The position numbers were made by a program, and so were the translations under genes. A DNA stretch of 64,000 bases from Agrobacterium tumefaciens (GTDB taxonomy: Bacteria; Pseudomonadota; Alphaproteobacteria; Rhizobiales; Rhizobiaceae). The stretch covers positions 2,554,001 through 2,618,000 of the forward strand of contig NZ_CP072308.1 of the NCBI RefSeq assembly GCF_017726655.1, written 5' to 3'. Positions 27,199 to 35,307 of this stretch are shown piece by piece. The notes under the pieces were generated by a model, which worked only from the letters and a program-made list of their open reading frames with translations, had not been told where the DNA came from and did no database searches. Each line of letters starts with the position of its first letter. The stretch's first letter is position 1.

Positions 27199-27555
27199 TC
27201 AGCTTTCCGGGCGTGTGGCGATGAAAAGCGCGGAGCCAAGCATGACGGCGGCGACGATGGTCGCGCGCAGCGGCGGCGGCTCGCTGAGGAACCAAAAGGC
27301 GGCATAACTGACCGTCATGGCGGAAAGTGCCGCGAGCTTGGCCTTGCGGGCAATTGCGCCACGCTCGCGCCATCGGCGAAGCGAAGGACCGAACCTTGGA
27401 TGGGCAAGAAGCCACGCCTCGAGCTTTGGCGAAGAGCGGGAAAAACACCACAGCGCCAGAAGCAGGAATGGCGTGGTCGGCAGAACGGGAAGGAACGCGC
27501 CGACAATGCCGGTCGCGACCATAAGCCAGCCAAGACAGAGGTATAAAAGGCGCAT
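27199..27555 (-). CDS. YbaN / DUF454 small membrane protein
   Basis: A 118-residue inner-membrane protein with the DUF454 signature LGWLMVATGIVGAFLPVLPTTPFLLLALWCFSRSSPKLE and two further helices near the C-terminus. Length matches the family when it starts at Met (27555). The frame is open to 27669, and no start has a clear ribosome site. It is convergent with hmuV. YbaN homologues often lie near heme/iron genes, but function is unknown. Confidence 0.85.
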   Translation of the reverse strand: MRLLYLCLGWLMVATGIVGAFLPVLPTTPFLLLALWCFSRSSPKLEAWLLAHPRFGPSLRRWRERGAIARKAKLAALSAMTVSYAAFWFLSEPPPLRATIVAAVMLGSALFIATRPES

Positions 27556-27806
27556 GTCCAAGCCGGTATCATGAGTTCGCCAGTCAGGATAGGGTGATGA
27601 CGCCAAATCGATACCAAGCCCACGCCACATCTTTGGCCACAGCGGAGAAACCGGGGCTTTCGCCATCACATTTACCGTGAACGGGTCGTTCCACCTTGTC
27701 GGCGGGCGCCTTTAGGGTTGAAAGCGCCGCGCTCAGTCCTTATTCCCATGGGCCGCGATGCCCGGAGCATAACCGGGCCGTCAACAGGAAGAAGAAGGAT
27801 AACACC

Positions 27807-28202
27807 ATGGCCAAGCTGATCCACTCGATGGTCCGGGTGCTGGACGAGAAGCGTTCGGTGGAATTTTACAGACAGGCTTTCGGACTCGAGATTGCAGAAC
27901 GCGCCGAGTTCGAGAATTTCACGCTCATCTATCTCAGCAATACCGAGAGCGATTTCGAGCTGGAGCTGACTGTCAATCGCGGCCGCGAGGTGCCCTATGC
28001 GCTGGGCGACGGTTATGGACACCTTGCCGTCAGCGTTGCCGATGTGGAGGCCGAACACCAGCGTTTCATCGACATGGGTCTTTCTCCGGGCAAGATCATC
28101 GAAGCGGATTATAAGGGTCAGCCTTTTGCAAAATACTTTTTCATCTGCGATCCCGATGGTTACAAGATCGAAGTGCTGCAGCGCGGCAACCGGTTCAAAT
28201 AA
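27807..28202 (+). CDS. Glyoxalase I-like lactoylglutathione lyase (VOC family)
   Basis: A 131-residue single-domain VOC enzyme starting MAKLIHSMVRVLDEKRSVEFY. The expected metal ligands are visible: His6, a Glu in LELTVNRG, His in GHLAVSV, Glu in YKIEVLQRG. This fits a GloA-type enzyme isomerising the methylglyoxal-glutathione adduct. GAAGAAGGA precedes the ATG. ung follows after 18 bp, probably in one transcript. Confidence 0.9.
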   Translation: MAKLIHSMVRVLDEKRSVEFYRQAFGLEIAERAEFENFTLIYLSNTESDFELELTVNRGREVPYALGDGYGHLAVSVADVEAEHQRFIDMGLSPGKIIEADYKGQPFAKYFFICDPDGYKIEVLQRGNRFK

Positions 28203-28220
28203 GCTCTGATGGAGGCGGGC

Positions 28221-28913
28221 ATGGGAGAGGCAGGCGTGAAACTCGAAGACAGCTGGAAGCGCGTTCTTTCCGGCGAATTCGCCAGCCCCTACATGCTGAA
28301 GCTGAAAGAGTTCCTGCTTGCCGAAAAGACAGCCGGCAAGCGCATCTTTCCGAAGGGCGCGGATTATTTCCGCGCTCTCGATCTGACGCCGCTCGATGAG
28401 GTCAAGGTCGTCATTCTGGGGCAGGACCCCTATCATGGTGCGGGTCAGGCGCACGGGCTGTGCTTTTCCGTCCAGCCCGGCGTGCGCATTCCGCCCTCGC
28501 TCGTCAATATCTACAAGGAGCTGCAGAGCGATCTCGGCATTCGCCCGGTCGGCCACGGCTTTCTGGAAAGCTGGGCGAAACAGGGCGTGCTTTTGCTCAA
28601 CAGCGTGCTGACGGTGGAGGAGGCCCGCGCCGCCTCGCATCAGGGGCAGGGCTGGGAAAAATTCACCGACGCCGTCATCCGCGCCGTCAACGACGAGTGC
28701 GAGCATGTGGTCTTCCTGCTGTGGGGCTCCTATGCCCAGAAGAAGGCCGCCTTCGTGAACCAGCGCAAACATCTCGTGCTGCGCTCCCCGCACCCGTCGC
28801 CGCTTTCGGCCCATAACGGCTTTTTCGGCAACGGCCATTTTTCGAAGGCAAATGCCTTCCTCATCTCCCACGGGCGGGATCCGGTTAACTGGCAATTGCC
28901 GGAAACCGTGTAA
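28221..28913 (+). CDS. ung: Uracil-DNA glycosylase
   Basis: A 230-residue family 1 UDG that removes uracil from DNA. The water-activating loop [18 protein letters not shown] carries Asp69. The C-terminal intercalation loop [13 protein letters not shown] has the catalytic His. The ATG at 28221 is chosen because GGAGG lies 5 bp before it; an ATG at 28209 and a GTG at 28236 are alternatives. It is coupled to the glyoxalase gene by closeness only, with no functional tie known. Confidence 0.96.
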   Translation: MGEAGVKLEDSWKRVLSGEFASPYMLKLKEFLLAEKTAGKRIFPKGADYFRALDLTPLDEVKVVILGQDPYHGAGQAHGLCFSVQPGVRIPPSLVNIYKELQSDLGIRPVGHGFLESWAKQGVLLLNSVLTVEEARAASHQGQGWEKFTDAVIRAVNDECEHVVFLLWGSYAQKKAAFVNQRKHLVLRSPHPSPLSAHNGFFGNGHFSKANAFLISHGRDPVNWQLPETV

Positions 28914-28933
28914 GCCATCCCTGCATATATTTC

Positions 28934-29047
28934 CGTCATTCCGGCCTTGAGCCGGAATCCAGCCGGCGCGCGTCTGCGCGGCAAGAAAAGCCCTTTCAGC
29001 CCAAAGACTTGGGCTGGCTGGATGCCGGATCAGGTCCGGCATGACGG
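28934..29047. repeat. Rhizobial intergenic palindromic element (RIME-like), full copy
   Basis: The element begins GTCATTCCGGCCTTGAGCCGG and ends GCCGGATCAGGTCCGGCATGAC, two palindromic arms in inverted orientation. Between them is a core containing GCGCGTCTGCGCGG and a CCTTT-rich stretch. It fills most of the gap between ung and the siderophore-interacting gene. It shares arms and core with the copy at 32189. It resembles rhizobium-specific intergenic mosaic elements; the family name is my assignment. Confidence 0.7.
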
Positions 29048-29120
29048 GATTCAGAACCGAAATGTCTTTACGCGCGGCAGCCTCCGGTCTAAAGAATACT
29101 AGACTACAAAGTGAAGGATT

Positions 29121-30197
29121 ATGCCCGTGCCGCTGCTGTCTGCCGAAACCTCCGTCTCGCTGCCCGATCCATTGTCGATCGTCGATGCCTTTGAGGACCA
29201 TTTTTCCGAACATATGGAAATGGAGCGCGAGGGGGCGACGGTTCGGTTCAAGACGGAATATGGCCATGGCAGCTTCAGCGCCGAAGGTGGCCGTTTTGCC
29301 GCGCGGGTAAACTGCGTTTCCGAACATATCCTGACGTCGGTCAAGGCCATGGTGGCCGAGCATATTGCGGAGTTTTCCGGCGAAACGGGGCTGGATTTCC
29401 GCTGGAGCGGCCATGGCGCCGAACAGCGCGAACTGCCCAATCTTTTCGTCGGCAAGGTCGCGCGTGCCTATAATCTCACGCCGCATATGCGCCGGCTGGT
29501 CGTGTCGGTCGAAACTGGTATCGAAAGGTTGCTGACCGGCGGCATGCATGTGCGCCTGCTGCTGGTGCCGGATCAGGCGCGTGCGCCGGTCTGGCCCTAT
29601 CTTGCCCCCACCGGCGCGATCATCTGGCCACAGGGTGACGATCTTCTCACACGGCGTGTCTATACCATCCGGTCCGGCGATATCGCCCGCGGCGAAGTCA
29701 ATATCGATTTCGTGATGCATGAGGGCGAAGACATGCCCGGCGCAACCTTCGGCGCGACGGCAAAACCCCGCGATATCGTCGGCATCGTCGGCCCGAGCGG
29801 CGTCTGCCCGCCAGCCGAGCGTTACGTTTTTGCCGGGGATGAAACCGCGCTGCCGGTGATGCTGCGCATGGCAACCGAAATGCCTGCCGGCAAAAAGCTT
29901 AGCGTCTACGCGGAAATAGACAATGAGGCCGAGCGGCAGGAGGTGGTCTGCGCGGCAGATGTCGAATGGACATGGCTCTATCGTCGCGGCAAGCCTGCCG
30001 GCACCTCCGGGCTCATCGAAAAGGCGCTGCGCCAGCATGCATGGAGTGCGAACCACGATGGCCTGCATGTCTTTGCCGCCTGCGAAAAATCCGAGGCGAG
30101 AGCGGTAAAATCTTTCCTGACCGACGAAATCGGTTTCCCGAAGGCGTCCCTGCGGGCCGTGGGTTACTGGACCATGGGCGCTGCCGACGACCACTGA
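29121..30197 (+). CDS. DUF2218 / siderophore-interacting FAD-NAD(P)H oxidoreductase fusion
   Basis: A 358-residue protein. Residues about 1-95 are a DUF2218 domain (FEDHFSEHMEMEREGATVRFKTEYG). Residues about 110-235 are the FAD-binding SIP domain (NLTPHMRRLVVS, RRVYTIRSGD, IDFVMHEGEDMPGATFGATAKPRD). The rest is the SIP C-terminal NAD(P)H part ending LRAVGYWTMGA. SIPs reduce ferric siderophores in the cytosol. The nearby heme genes fit an iron theme. It stands alone, with repeats or gaps on both sides. Confidence 0.9.
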   Translation: MPVPLLSAETSVSLPDPLSIVDAFEDHFSEHMEMEREGATVRFKTEYGHGSFSAEGGRFAARVNCVSEHILTSVKAMVAEHIAEFSGETGLDFRWSGHGAEQRELPNLFVGKVARAYNLTPHMRRLVVSVETGIERLLTGGMHVRLLLVPDQARAPVWPYLAPTGAIIWPQGDDLLTRRVYTIRSGDIARGEVNIDFVMHEGEDMPGATFGATAKPRDIVGIVGPSGVCPPAERYVFAGDETALPVMLRMATEMPAGKKLSVYAEIDNEAERQEVVCAADVEWTWLYRRGKPAGTSGLIEKALRQHAWSANHDGLHVFAACEKSEARAVKSFLTDEIGFPKASLRAVGYWTMGAADDH

Positions 30198-30366
30198 GAT
30201 TTCGCTGGCCCACCTCACCGGTTGAACAGTCCATTTTATTGTTCACCGATCGGAAACAATCCGTTCCTGCCGTCCACTCTATGCCGGAGGCGGCTCTTAC
30301 CCCATCTTAACGCCATGAACAGGGCTGGCCCGATTGCGAGGCCTGCCGGCGAAAAGGGGTTTCATC

Positions 30367-31311
30367 ATGCTCAACCAGATCAAGGGTCTGCACCACGTCA
30401 CGTCAATGGCGGCAAGCGCGCGCCAGAACAACGGTTTTTTCACCGATACGCTCGGCCTGCGCCGGGTGAAGAAGACGGTGAATTTTGACGCGCCCGATGT
30501 CTATCATCTCTATTATGGCGATGAAGTCGGCACGCCCGGCTCCGTCATGACCTATTTCCCGTTCCCGCATATTGCCCGCGGCCGCCCCGGCACCGGGGAG
30601 GTGGGGACGACGCTGTTTTCGGTGCCGGAAGGGTCGCTCGGTTACTGGCAGGACCGTCTTTCCAGGGCCGGCGTCGATGGTCTGAAATCGGACGAAGCTT
30701 TCGGCAACAAGCGCCTGCATTTCGCCGGGCCAGACGGCGACGGTTTTGCGCTGGTCGAGGTCAGGGATGATGCCCGCGCCCAATGGACCGGCAATGGTGT
30801 CGGCGAAGATCAGGCGATCCACGGTTTTCAGGGTGCTTCGCTGCGGCTTCGCGACGAGGGCGCGACCGCCGAATTGTTGAAATTCATGGGTTACGAGGAA
30901 GTGGATCGTCAGGACGGCGTGCTGCGTCTCGGTATGCCCAGCGGTAACGGCGCCGATGTCATCGATATCGAAACAATGCCGAACATATCGGGTGCAAGGC
31001 TCGGTGCCGGTTCCGTGCACCACATCGCGTTTGCGGTCGAAAACCGCGAAAAGCAGCTGGAGGTGCGCAAGGAGCTGATGGATACGGGTTACCAGGTAAC
31101 CCCCGTCATAGACCGCGACTACTTCTGGGCGATCTACTTCCGCACACCAGGCGGCGTGTTGTTCGAGGTGGCCACCAACGAACCCGGTTTCGACCGCGAC
31201 GAGGATACCGCCCATCTCGGCGAGGCGCTGAAGTTGCCTACCCAGCATGCGCATCTGCGTGCCGCGCTGGAAAAGCAGCTGGAACCGCTGGGTGACGAGA
31301 AGGCGGTTTAA
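30367..31311 (+). CDS. Ring-cleaving dioxygenase, MhqO-like (VOC superfamily)
   Basis: A 314-residue protein with two VOC modules. The first opens IKGLHHVTSMAASARQNNGFF. The second has AGSVHHIAFAVENREKQLE and closes with YFRTPGGVLFEVATNEPGF. The two His and one Glu of the metal site are visible. Members include MhqO of Bacillus, linked to detoxification of hydroquinones. A carboxylesterase of the MhqD type follows, separated by a repeat. AAGGGG precedes the ATG at 30367. The substrate is not known. Confidence 0.9.
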   Translation: MLNQIKGLHHVTSMAASARQNNGFFTDTLGLRRVKKTVNFDAPDVYHLYYGDEVGTPGSVMTYFPFPHIARGRPGTGEVGTTLFSVPEGSLGYWQDRLSRAGVDGLKSDEAFGNKRLHFAGPDGDGFALVEVRDDARAQWTGNGVGEDQAIHGFQGASLRLRDEGATAELLKFMGYEEVDRQDGVLRLGMPSGNGADVIDIETMPNISGARLGAGSVHHIAFAVENREKQLEVRKELMDTGYQVTPVIDRDYFWAIYFRTPGGVLFEVATNEPGFDRDEDTAHLGEALKLPTQHAHLRAALEKQLEPLGDEKAV

Positions 31312-31348
31312 TCCCTCGATAGCCTCTGGCACGACATTGCCTCGGTGT

Positions 31349-31467
31349 TCTTCTCCCCGAGGGGGAGAAGGTGGCCCGAAGGGTCGGATGAGGGGGCAAC
31401 GTTGCCGTATCTCGCTACCCTTGCACCCTCATCCCGCTGCCGCGACCTTCTCCCCCTCGGGGAGAAG
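31349..31467. repeat. P/Q-arm intergenic palindromic element, copy 1 (P left, Q right)
   Basis: Begins TTCTTCTCCCCGAGGGGGAG, then the P arm (GGTGGCCCGAAGGGTCGG), the common block GATGAGGGGGCAA and a spacer of about 24 bp. The inverted Q arm (TCATCCCGCTGCCGCGACC) follows and ends in a second TTCTCCCC/GGGGAGAA palindrome. It splits the MhqO-like and esterase genes. Confidence 0.85.
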
Positions 31468-31564
31468 GCGACAAGCTGAAATCTCTCGCTCCACATGTGA
31501 TTTCCCTCTGCTGAAAAAGCCGAGCGGCATCTCTGAACTTCCTCCTTCGAGAAAGGATTCTCCC

Positions 31565-32179
31565 ATGTCCAAGGACAGCTATTTCCACAAATCCCGCGCC
31601 GGCGCGCCCGGTGCGCCGCTCTTCGTCCTGCTGCACGGCACCGGCGGCGATGAGAACCAGTTTTTCGATTTCGGCTCGGGCCTCCTGCCGCGGGCAACCA
31701 TTCTCTCACCCGTCGGCGATGTCTCCGAGCATGGCGCAGCGCGGTTCTTCCGGCGCACCGGCGAAGGCGTTTATGACATGGCCGATCTTGAGCGTGCGAC
31801 CGAAAAGCTTGCCGATTTCGTCAAGGCGAACCGCGAGCATTATCAGGCCGGACCGGTGATCGGCCTCGGTTTTTCCAACGGCGCAAATATTCTCGCCAAT
31901 GTGCTGATAGAGCAGCCGGAGCTTTTCGATGCGGCGGTGCTGATGCATCCGCTCATCCCGTTCGAGCCGAAGATCCTCCCGGCCAAGTCCACCCGCCGCG
32001 TGCTGATCACCGCGGGCGAGCGCGATCCGATCTGCCCGGTGCCGCTGACCCGGGCGCTGGAGGAGAGCCTGAAGGCGCAAGGCGGGACGGTGGAAACCGT
32101 GTGGCACCCGGGCGGGCATGAAATCCGCTCCGGTGAGATTGAAGCGGTCAGGGGTTTTCTGGCGAGCTATGGGGAATAG
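31565..32179 (+). CDS. Phospholipase/carboxylesterase, MhqD-like
   Basis: A 204-residue alpha/beta hydrolase of the dienelactone/carboxylesterase type. Oxyanion region LLHGTGGDENQFFDF; nucleophile Ser104 in GLGFSNGANI; Asp in AGERDPICP; His in WHPGGHEI. The complete triad contrasts with the degenerate hydrolase at 5187. It pairs with the preceding dioxygenase as MhqO-MhqD do, but a repeat lies between them. The ATG follows GAAAGGA. Confidence 0.92.
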   Translation: MSKDSYFHKSRAGAPGAPLFVLLHGTGGDENQFFDFGSGLLPRATILSPVGDVSEHGAARFFRRTGEGVYDMADLERATEKLADFVKANREHYQAGPVIGLGFSNGANILANVLIEQPELFDAAVLMHPLIPFEPKILPAKSTRRVLITAGERDPICPVPLTRALEESLKAQGGTVETVWHPGGHEIRSGEIEAVRGFLASYGE

Positions 32180-32188
32180 GTGACAACC

Positions 32189-32255
32189 CCGTCATGCCGG
32201 ATCTGATCCGGCCTCTAGCCACGGCGCGTCTGCGCCGTGAAAGGAGTCTTTTTCG
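32189..32255. repeat. RIME-like element, half copy
   Basis: One palindromic arm (CCCGTCATGCCGGATCTGATC) joined to the same core as the copy at 28934 (GGCGCGTCTGCGCCGTGAAA), ending CTTTTTCG. The second arm is missing. It follows the esterase stop after about 10 bp. Confidence 0.6.
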
Positions 32256-32286
32256 ATCGGGGACTTGATCGTGCTGGGCCGCCGCC

Positions 32287-32874
32287 TCAGCGATATCCGC
32301 ATTGCTGCAGCTGCGCCTCATAACGCAGCGCCATGTTGGCCGAGCGGCGGGCGGCTCGCTGGATTGCGGCATTGTTGCGCCAGCTACCCTTCGCGTAACC
32401 GGCATGACCGGAATAATAAGCGAGATAGAGATTATAGGGGTCGTTCAGCGCAATGCCGTTTTCGCGCCGGCTCTTGGCGTGGTACCAGCCGACGAAATGG
32501 ATCGCATCGGTGAAATCGGTGCGGCTTGCCGACCAGCGGCCTGTTTCGCGCTGATAAACGCTCCATGTGCCGTCAAGCGCCTGCGCATATCCGTAAGCGG
32601 TGGACTGGCGTTTCCAGGGAATGAAACCGAGAAGCTTGGTGCGCGGCGGTCGTGCATAGGGGCGGAAGGCGGATTCAGTGTAGATCGTCGCCATCATGAC
32701 AGGCACGGGCACGCCGAATTCCCGCTCGGCCGCTTTCGCGTCGCGCCGCCAGTTGTTGAAGATGCCGTTGCGCTGCTCGAAAATCGCACAGGCATTGGTA
32801 ACCTGCGACGGTGCGGTGGCGCAACCGGCCAGGACGAGCAGCATCAGGAAAACAACGGCAAATACGCCACGCAT
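32287..32874 (-). CDS. Lytic-transglycosylase-like (SLT) lipoprotein
   Basis: A 195-residue protein with lipoprotein signal FAVVFLMLLVLAGC (Cys18). The SLT/lysozyme-like core has VMMATIYTESAFRP with candidate catalytic Glu67, then AYGYAQALDGTWSVYQ and HFVGWYHAKS. The motif order matches lytic transglycosylases, suggesting cleavage of peptidoglycan at the outer membrane, though it is shorter than most. AAAGGG precedes the ATG at 32874. An upstream ATG (32916) would spoil the signal peptide. Confidence 0.85.
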   Translation of the reverse strand: MRGVFAVVFLMLLVLAGCATAPSQVTNACAIFEQRNGIFNNWRRDAKAAEREFGVPVPVMMATIYTESAFRPYARPPRTKLLGFIPWKRQSTAYGYAQALDGTWSVYQRETGRWSASRTDFTDAIHFVGWYHAKSRRENGIALNDPYNLYLAYYSGHAGYAKGSWRNNAAIQRAARRSANMALRYEAQLQQCGYR

Positions 32875-33551
32875 AACGGAACCCTTTCGTTCCGTTATTC
32901 TTAAATTGCTAACCATTAACGTCGGGTTTTAAGACAAGGTTAATTCAAATGCGGCCGATCGGACGGTCGTTAATACCCTGAAAATTCCTGTGGCCGGGAT
33001 GGGGCGAAACCGGACGCGCATCGTCGCTTCCTGCCATTTTTCGACTTTTTTCTTCCCCGCACATCCCCGCTGTCATCCGGTGCGGTAGGCTTGTCTCCAT
33101 ACCGGTCATCAAACGTGCGCGCGGCGCGAGATGGGCGGGGCAGGCGGCCGAGACCGGGGAGTTTCCCGATGTCACGGTTGAGGCGGCCGGCATGTGACCT
33201 CCTTCCAAACAGGAACCGGTTTGGCGGGTGCGTTACAGGTTAAAAATATCGGAGCCGGGCCGCATCGTCTGCAACCCTCCAATACCAATCCATGCCCCGC
33301 AGCGATGCGGCCCTTTTATATCCCTCCGACGTTGCCGCAACTTTCGCGGCGGCGATATGGGCGCATGTCCGCGAGTGGGCCTCGCTGTCCAAAAATGAAA
33401 ACCGATAAAATTGTAGCAATCCGCTTAAAGCGGCTGAAAACAGTGCTGTGCCATTGTGGGATCACAGACAGGGAGCGGCCTTTGAACGAGGTGCTCCGAA
33501 AGAACGACATCGAGACCGGCAAAAGCCGGCGGATCGCAAACGGGGTATGAA
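32875..33551. other. Intergenic region with no supported gene
   Basis: About 680 bp. Two ORFs (32945-33208 minus, 33194-33550 plus) lack ribosome sites and protein-like composition, and I do not call them. A short hairpin CCGCA-GCGA-TGCGG at 33301-33314 is followed by CCCTTTTAT, like a weak terminator. A CCGGCAAAAGCCGG hairpin lies near 33518. A small RNA is possible. Confidence 0.45.
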
Positions 33552-34085
33552 ATGCTGAAGAAGATTATTGCTGCCGCCATCTGCGGAATTGCCATTGCTT
33601 CCATGTCCAACCATGCCGACGCGGCGGGTGCTGCCGGTTTTGCGCGTGGATTTGCCGCCGTCGAGAAGTCTGCGGTGACGCAGATCGGTCTTTCCCCTCG
33701 GGATGGTTTCGATGGCTGTGTTCTTGCCGCTGGCCAGTGTGTTGGCAGGATGTCTGCCCCGCTGACGGTTGAGCGCCGTGAAGAACTGCTGCGCGTCAAC
33801 CGCGATGTGAACGCCACCATGGATGCGCTCGATGATTATTTCTCCGATTTCGCAAGTGATGTTCCGGCAACGCCATCGGTAAGCCTGGGCGATTGCGGTG
33901 ACTGCGCCGCGATCAAGCGCACGGCTCTTGCCGGTGCTGGCTGGTCGTCCAATGCGCTGCGCGTCGCCTTTTCACTGAACAATGACGGATCGCTCGAAAA
34001 GGTGCTTATCGTCACCACCGATAAAGGCGACGTTGTTCTCGGCAACACCATCGTTTCTCCTGAGAGCCGGGAAAACGCGCTCTAA
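33552..34085 (+). CDS. Secreted transglutaminase-like (BTLCP) protein, shortened and without catalytic His
   Basis: A 177-residue protein with signal IIAAAICGIAIASMSNHADA. The BTLCP (DUF920) landmarks are VERREELLRVNRDVNATM, GDCGDCAAIKRTALAGAGW and LIVTTDKGDVVLGN. The catalytic Cys (115) is kept. The family's HAVL block is EKVL here (149-152), so the His is absent, and the VLDN Asp is Gly. The chain stops soon after that block, earlier than relatives. It is probably inactive or altered in function. Signal and frame are intact. Confidence 0.8.
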   Translation: MLKKIIAAAICGIAIASMSNHADAAGAAGFARGFAAVEKSAVTQIGLSPRDGFDGCVLAAGQCVGRMSAPLTVERREELLRVNRDVNATMDALDDYFSDFASDVPATPSVSLGDCGDCAAIKRTALAGAGWSSNALRVAFSLNNDGSLEKVLIVTTDKGDVVLGNTIVSPESRENAL

Positions 34086-34177
34086 GGATTAGACTTCAGC
34101 ATCGGAAATATCGTTCGATCCGATGCTTACCCATTCATGCCTGCCAGACTGCGCCGGTTTTCCTGATCCCTGTTGGT

Positions 34178-35086
34178 TCAGGAAGCCGGCGATTTTTTTC
34201 GTTCGGCAACGGCGATACCGGCGAGCGCCAGCATCAATGCCACGATCTGGTAGCCATGCAGGGTCTCGCTGAGCACGACCACGGACAGCAATGTGCCGAA
34301 AACCGGCACGAGATTGATGAAAAGGCCAGCCCGGTTGGCGCCGATTTGCTCCACGCCCCTGATGTAGAGGATCTGGGCGATGAGCGAGGCGAAAATGCCC
34401 GCATAGGTCACCAGCATCCAGCCGGTCTGATCCGGCCAGATCAGTGTGTCGCGAGACATTTCCCAGAAGACCAGGGGAATGGAGGTGAGGAGAGCGAAAA
34501 AGGCCGGGATCGCCATCAGCGTTCGCCAGTCGACGATGGGCTTCCAGCGCAGGATGACGGTGTAGATTGCGTAGACCAGCACGGCGAGCAGCATGATCGC
34601 ATCGCCGACATTGACTTCCAGCGACAGCAGCGAAAGCGGATTACCGTGGGAAGCGAGCAGCGCCACGCCTGCGATGGTGAGACAGAAGCCGACGATCTGG
34701 CCGATCAGCACCCGCGTGCGGAACAGCACGAAGTTCAGAACGAAAATGACCATGGGCACGCCGGCCTGAATGACCGCGACGTTGATGGCCGAGGTATATT
34801 GCAGTGCCGTGTAAAGAAAGACGTTGAACGCCGTATAGCCAACGGTGCCGAGCACGAAGAAATAGGGCAGGCGCGTCCTCACCACCGGCCAGTCGCGGAT
34901 GAGTTGCGGCACGGAAATGGCGAAGATGATGGCGACCGCAAATACCCAGCGCAGCATGGTAAAAGCCATGGGGCTGATGTGCCCGACGGCAAGCTTGCCG
35001 GCAACGGTATTGCCGCCCCAGCAGAGCGTGGCGATGATGAGGGCGATATAGGCTTTGGAAGGCACGCTTATGGTTCGCTTTTTCAC
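34178..35086 (-). CDS. EamA/DMT-family permease
   Basis: A 302-residue membrane protein with ten hydrophobic helices in two EamA repeats. The first begins AYIALIIATLCWGGNTVAGKLA and the second VGDAIMLLAVLVYAIYTVIL. Likely a metabolite exporter; substrate unknown. The start is uncertain: GTG at 35086 (VKKRTISVPSK) or GTG at 35065 are more plausible than the distant ATG at 35290, whose extension is not hydrophobic. Confidence 0.9.
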   Translation of the reverse strand: MKKRTISVPSKAYIALIIATLCWGGNTVAGKLAVGHISPMAFTMLRWVFAVAIIFAISVPQLIRDWPVVRTRLPYFFVLGTVGYTAFNVFLYTALQYTSAINVAVIQAGVPMVIFVLNFVLFRTRVLIGQIVGFCLTIAGVALLASHGNPLSLLSLEVNVGDAIMLLAVLVYAIYTVILRWKPIVDWRTLMAIPAFFALLTSIPLVFWEMSRDTLIWPDQTGWMLVTYAGIFASLIAQILYIRGVEQIGANRAGLFINLVPVFGTLLSVVVLSETLHGYQIVALMLALAGIAVAERKKSPAS

Positions 35087-35307
35087 GGGGCGGGAAAATG
35101 ACAGGGAGGTCGGGCGTGGCCCTGTGCCCGCGCTTCGTCCTCCGCCGGGCGAGATAATGCGGGAAATCGGCGGCTTGTCACGGAAAAAGCAAAATTCTCC
35201 ATAAGAAACAGGGTCGCTTTCCTTAAAACAACACAGTATACATTCGCGGGTTTGGGTTTCCCATCGGGTTATCGGGCGCGCAGGCGCCATGAGCAGGAAA
35301 GCAAGAA

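Noticed and set aside
27672..30218. An 848-codon open frame on the minus strand
   Set aside because: It is antisense to three well-supported genes (glyoxalase, ung, siderophore-interacting protein) and to a repeat. Its composition is that of a GC-rich shadow frame.
32945..33208. Possible 87-codon gene on the minus strand
   Set aside because: No ribosome site, low-complexity composition, no family; treated as intergenic.
33194..33550. Possible 118-codon gene on the plus strand
   Set aside because: Weak start context and a composition unlike neighbouring proteins. It ends 1 bp before the transglutaminase-like gene; kept as intergenic with a possible RNA.
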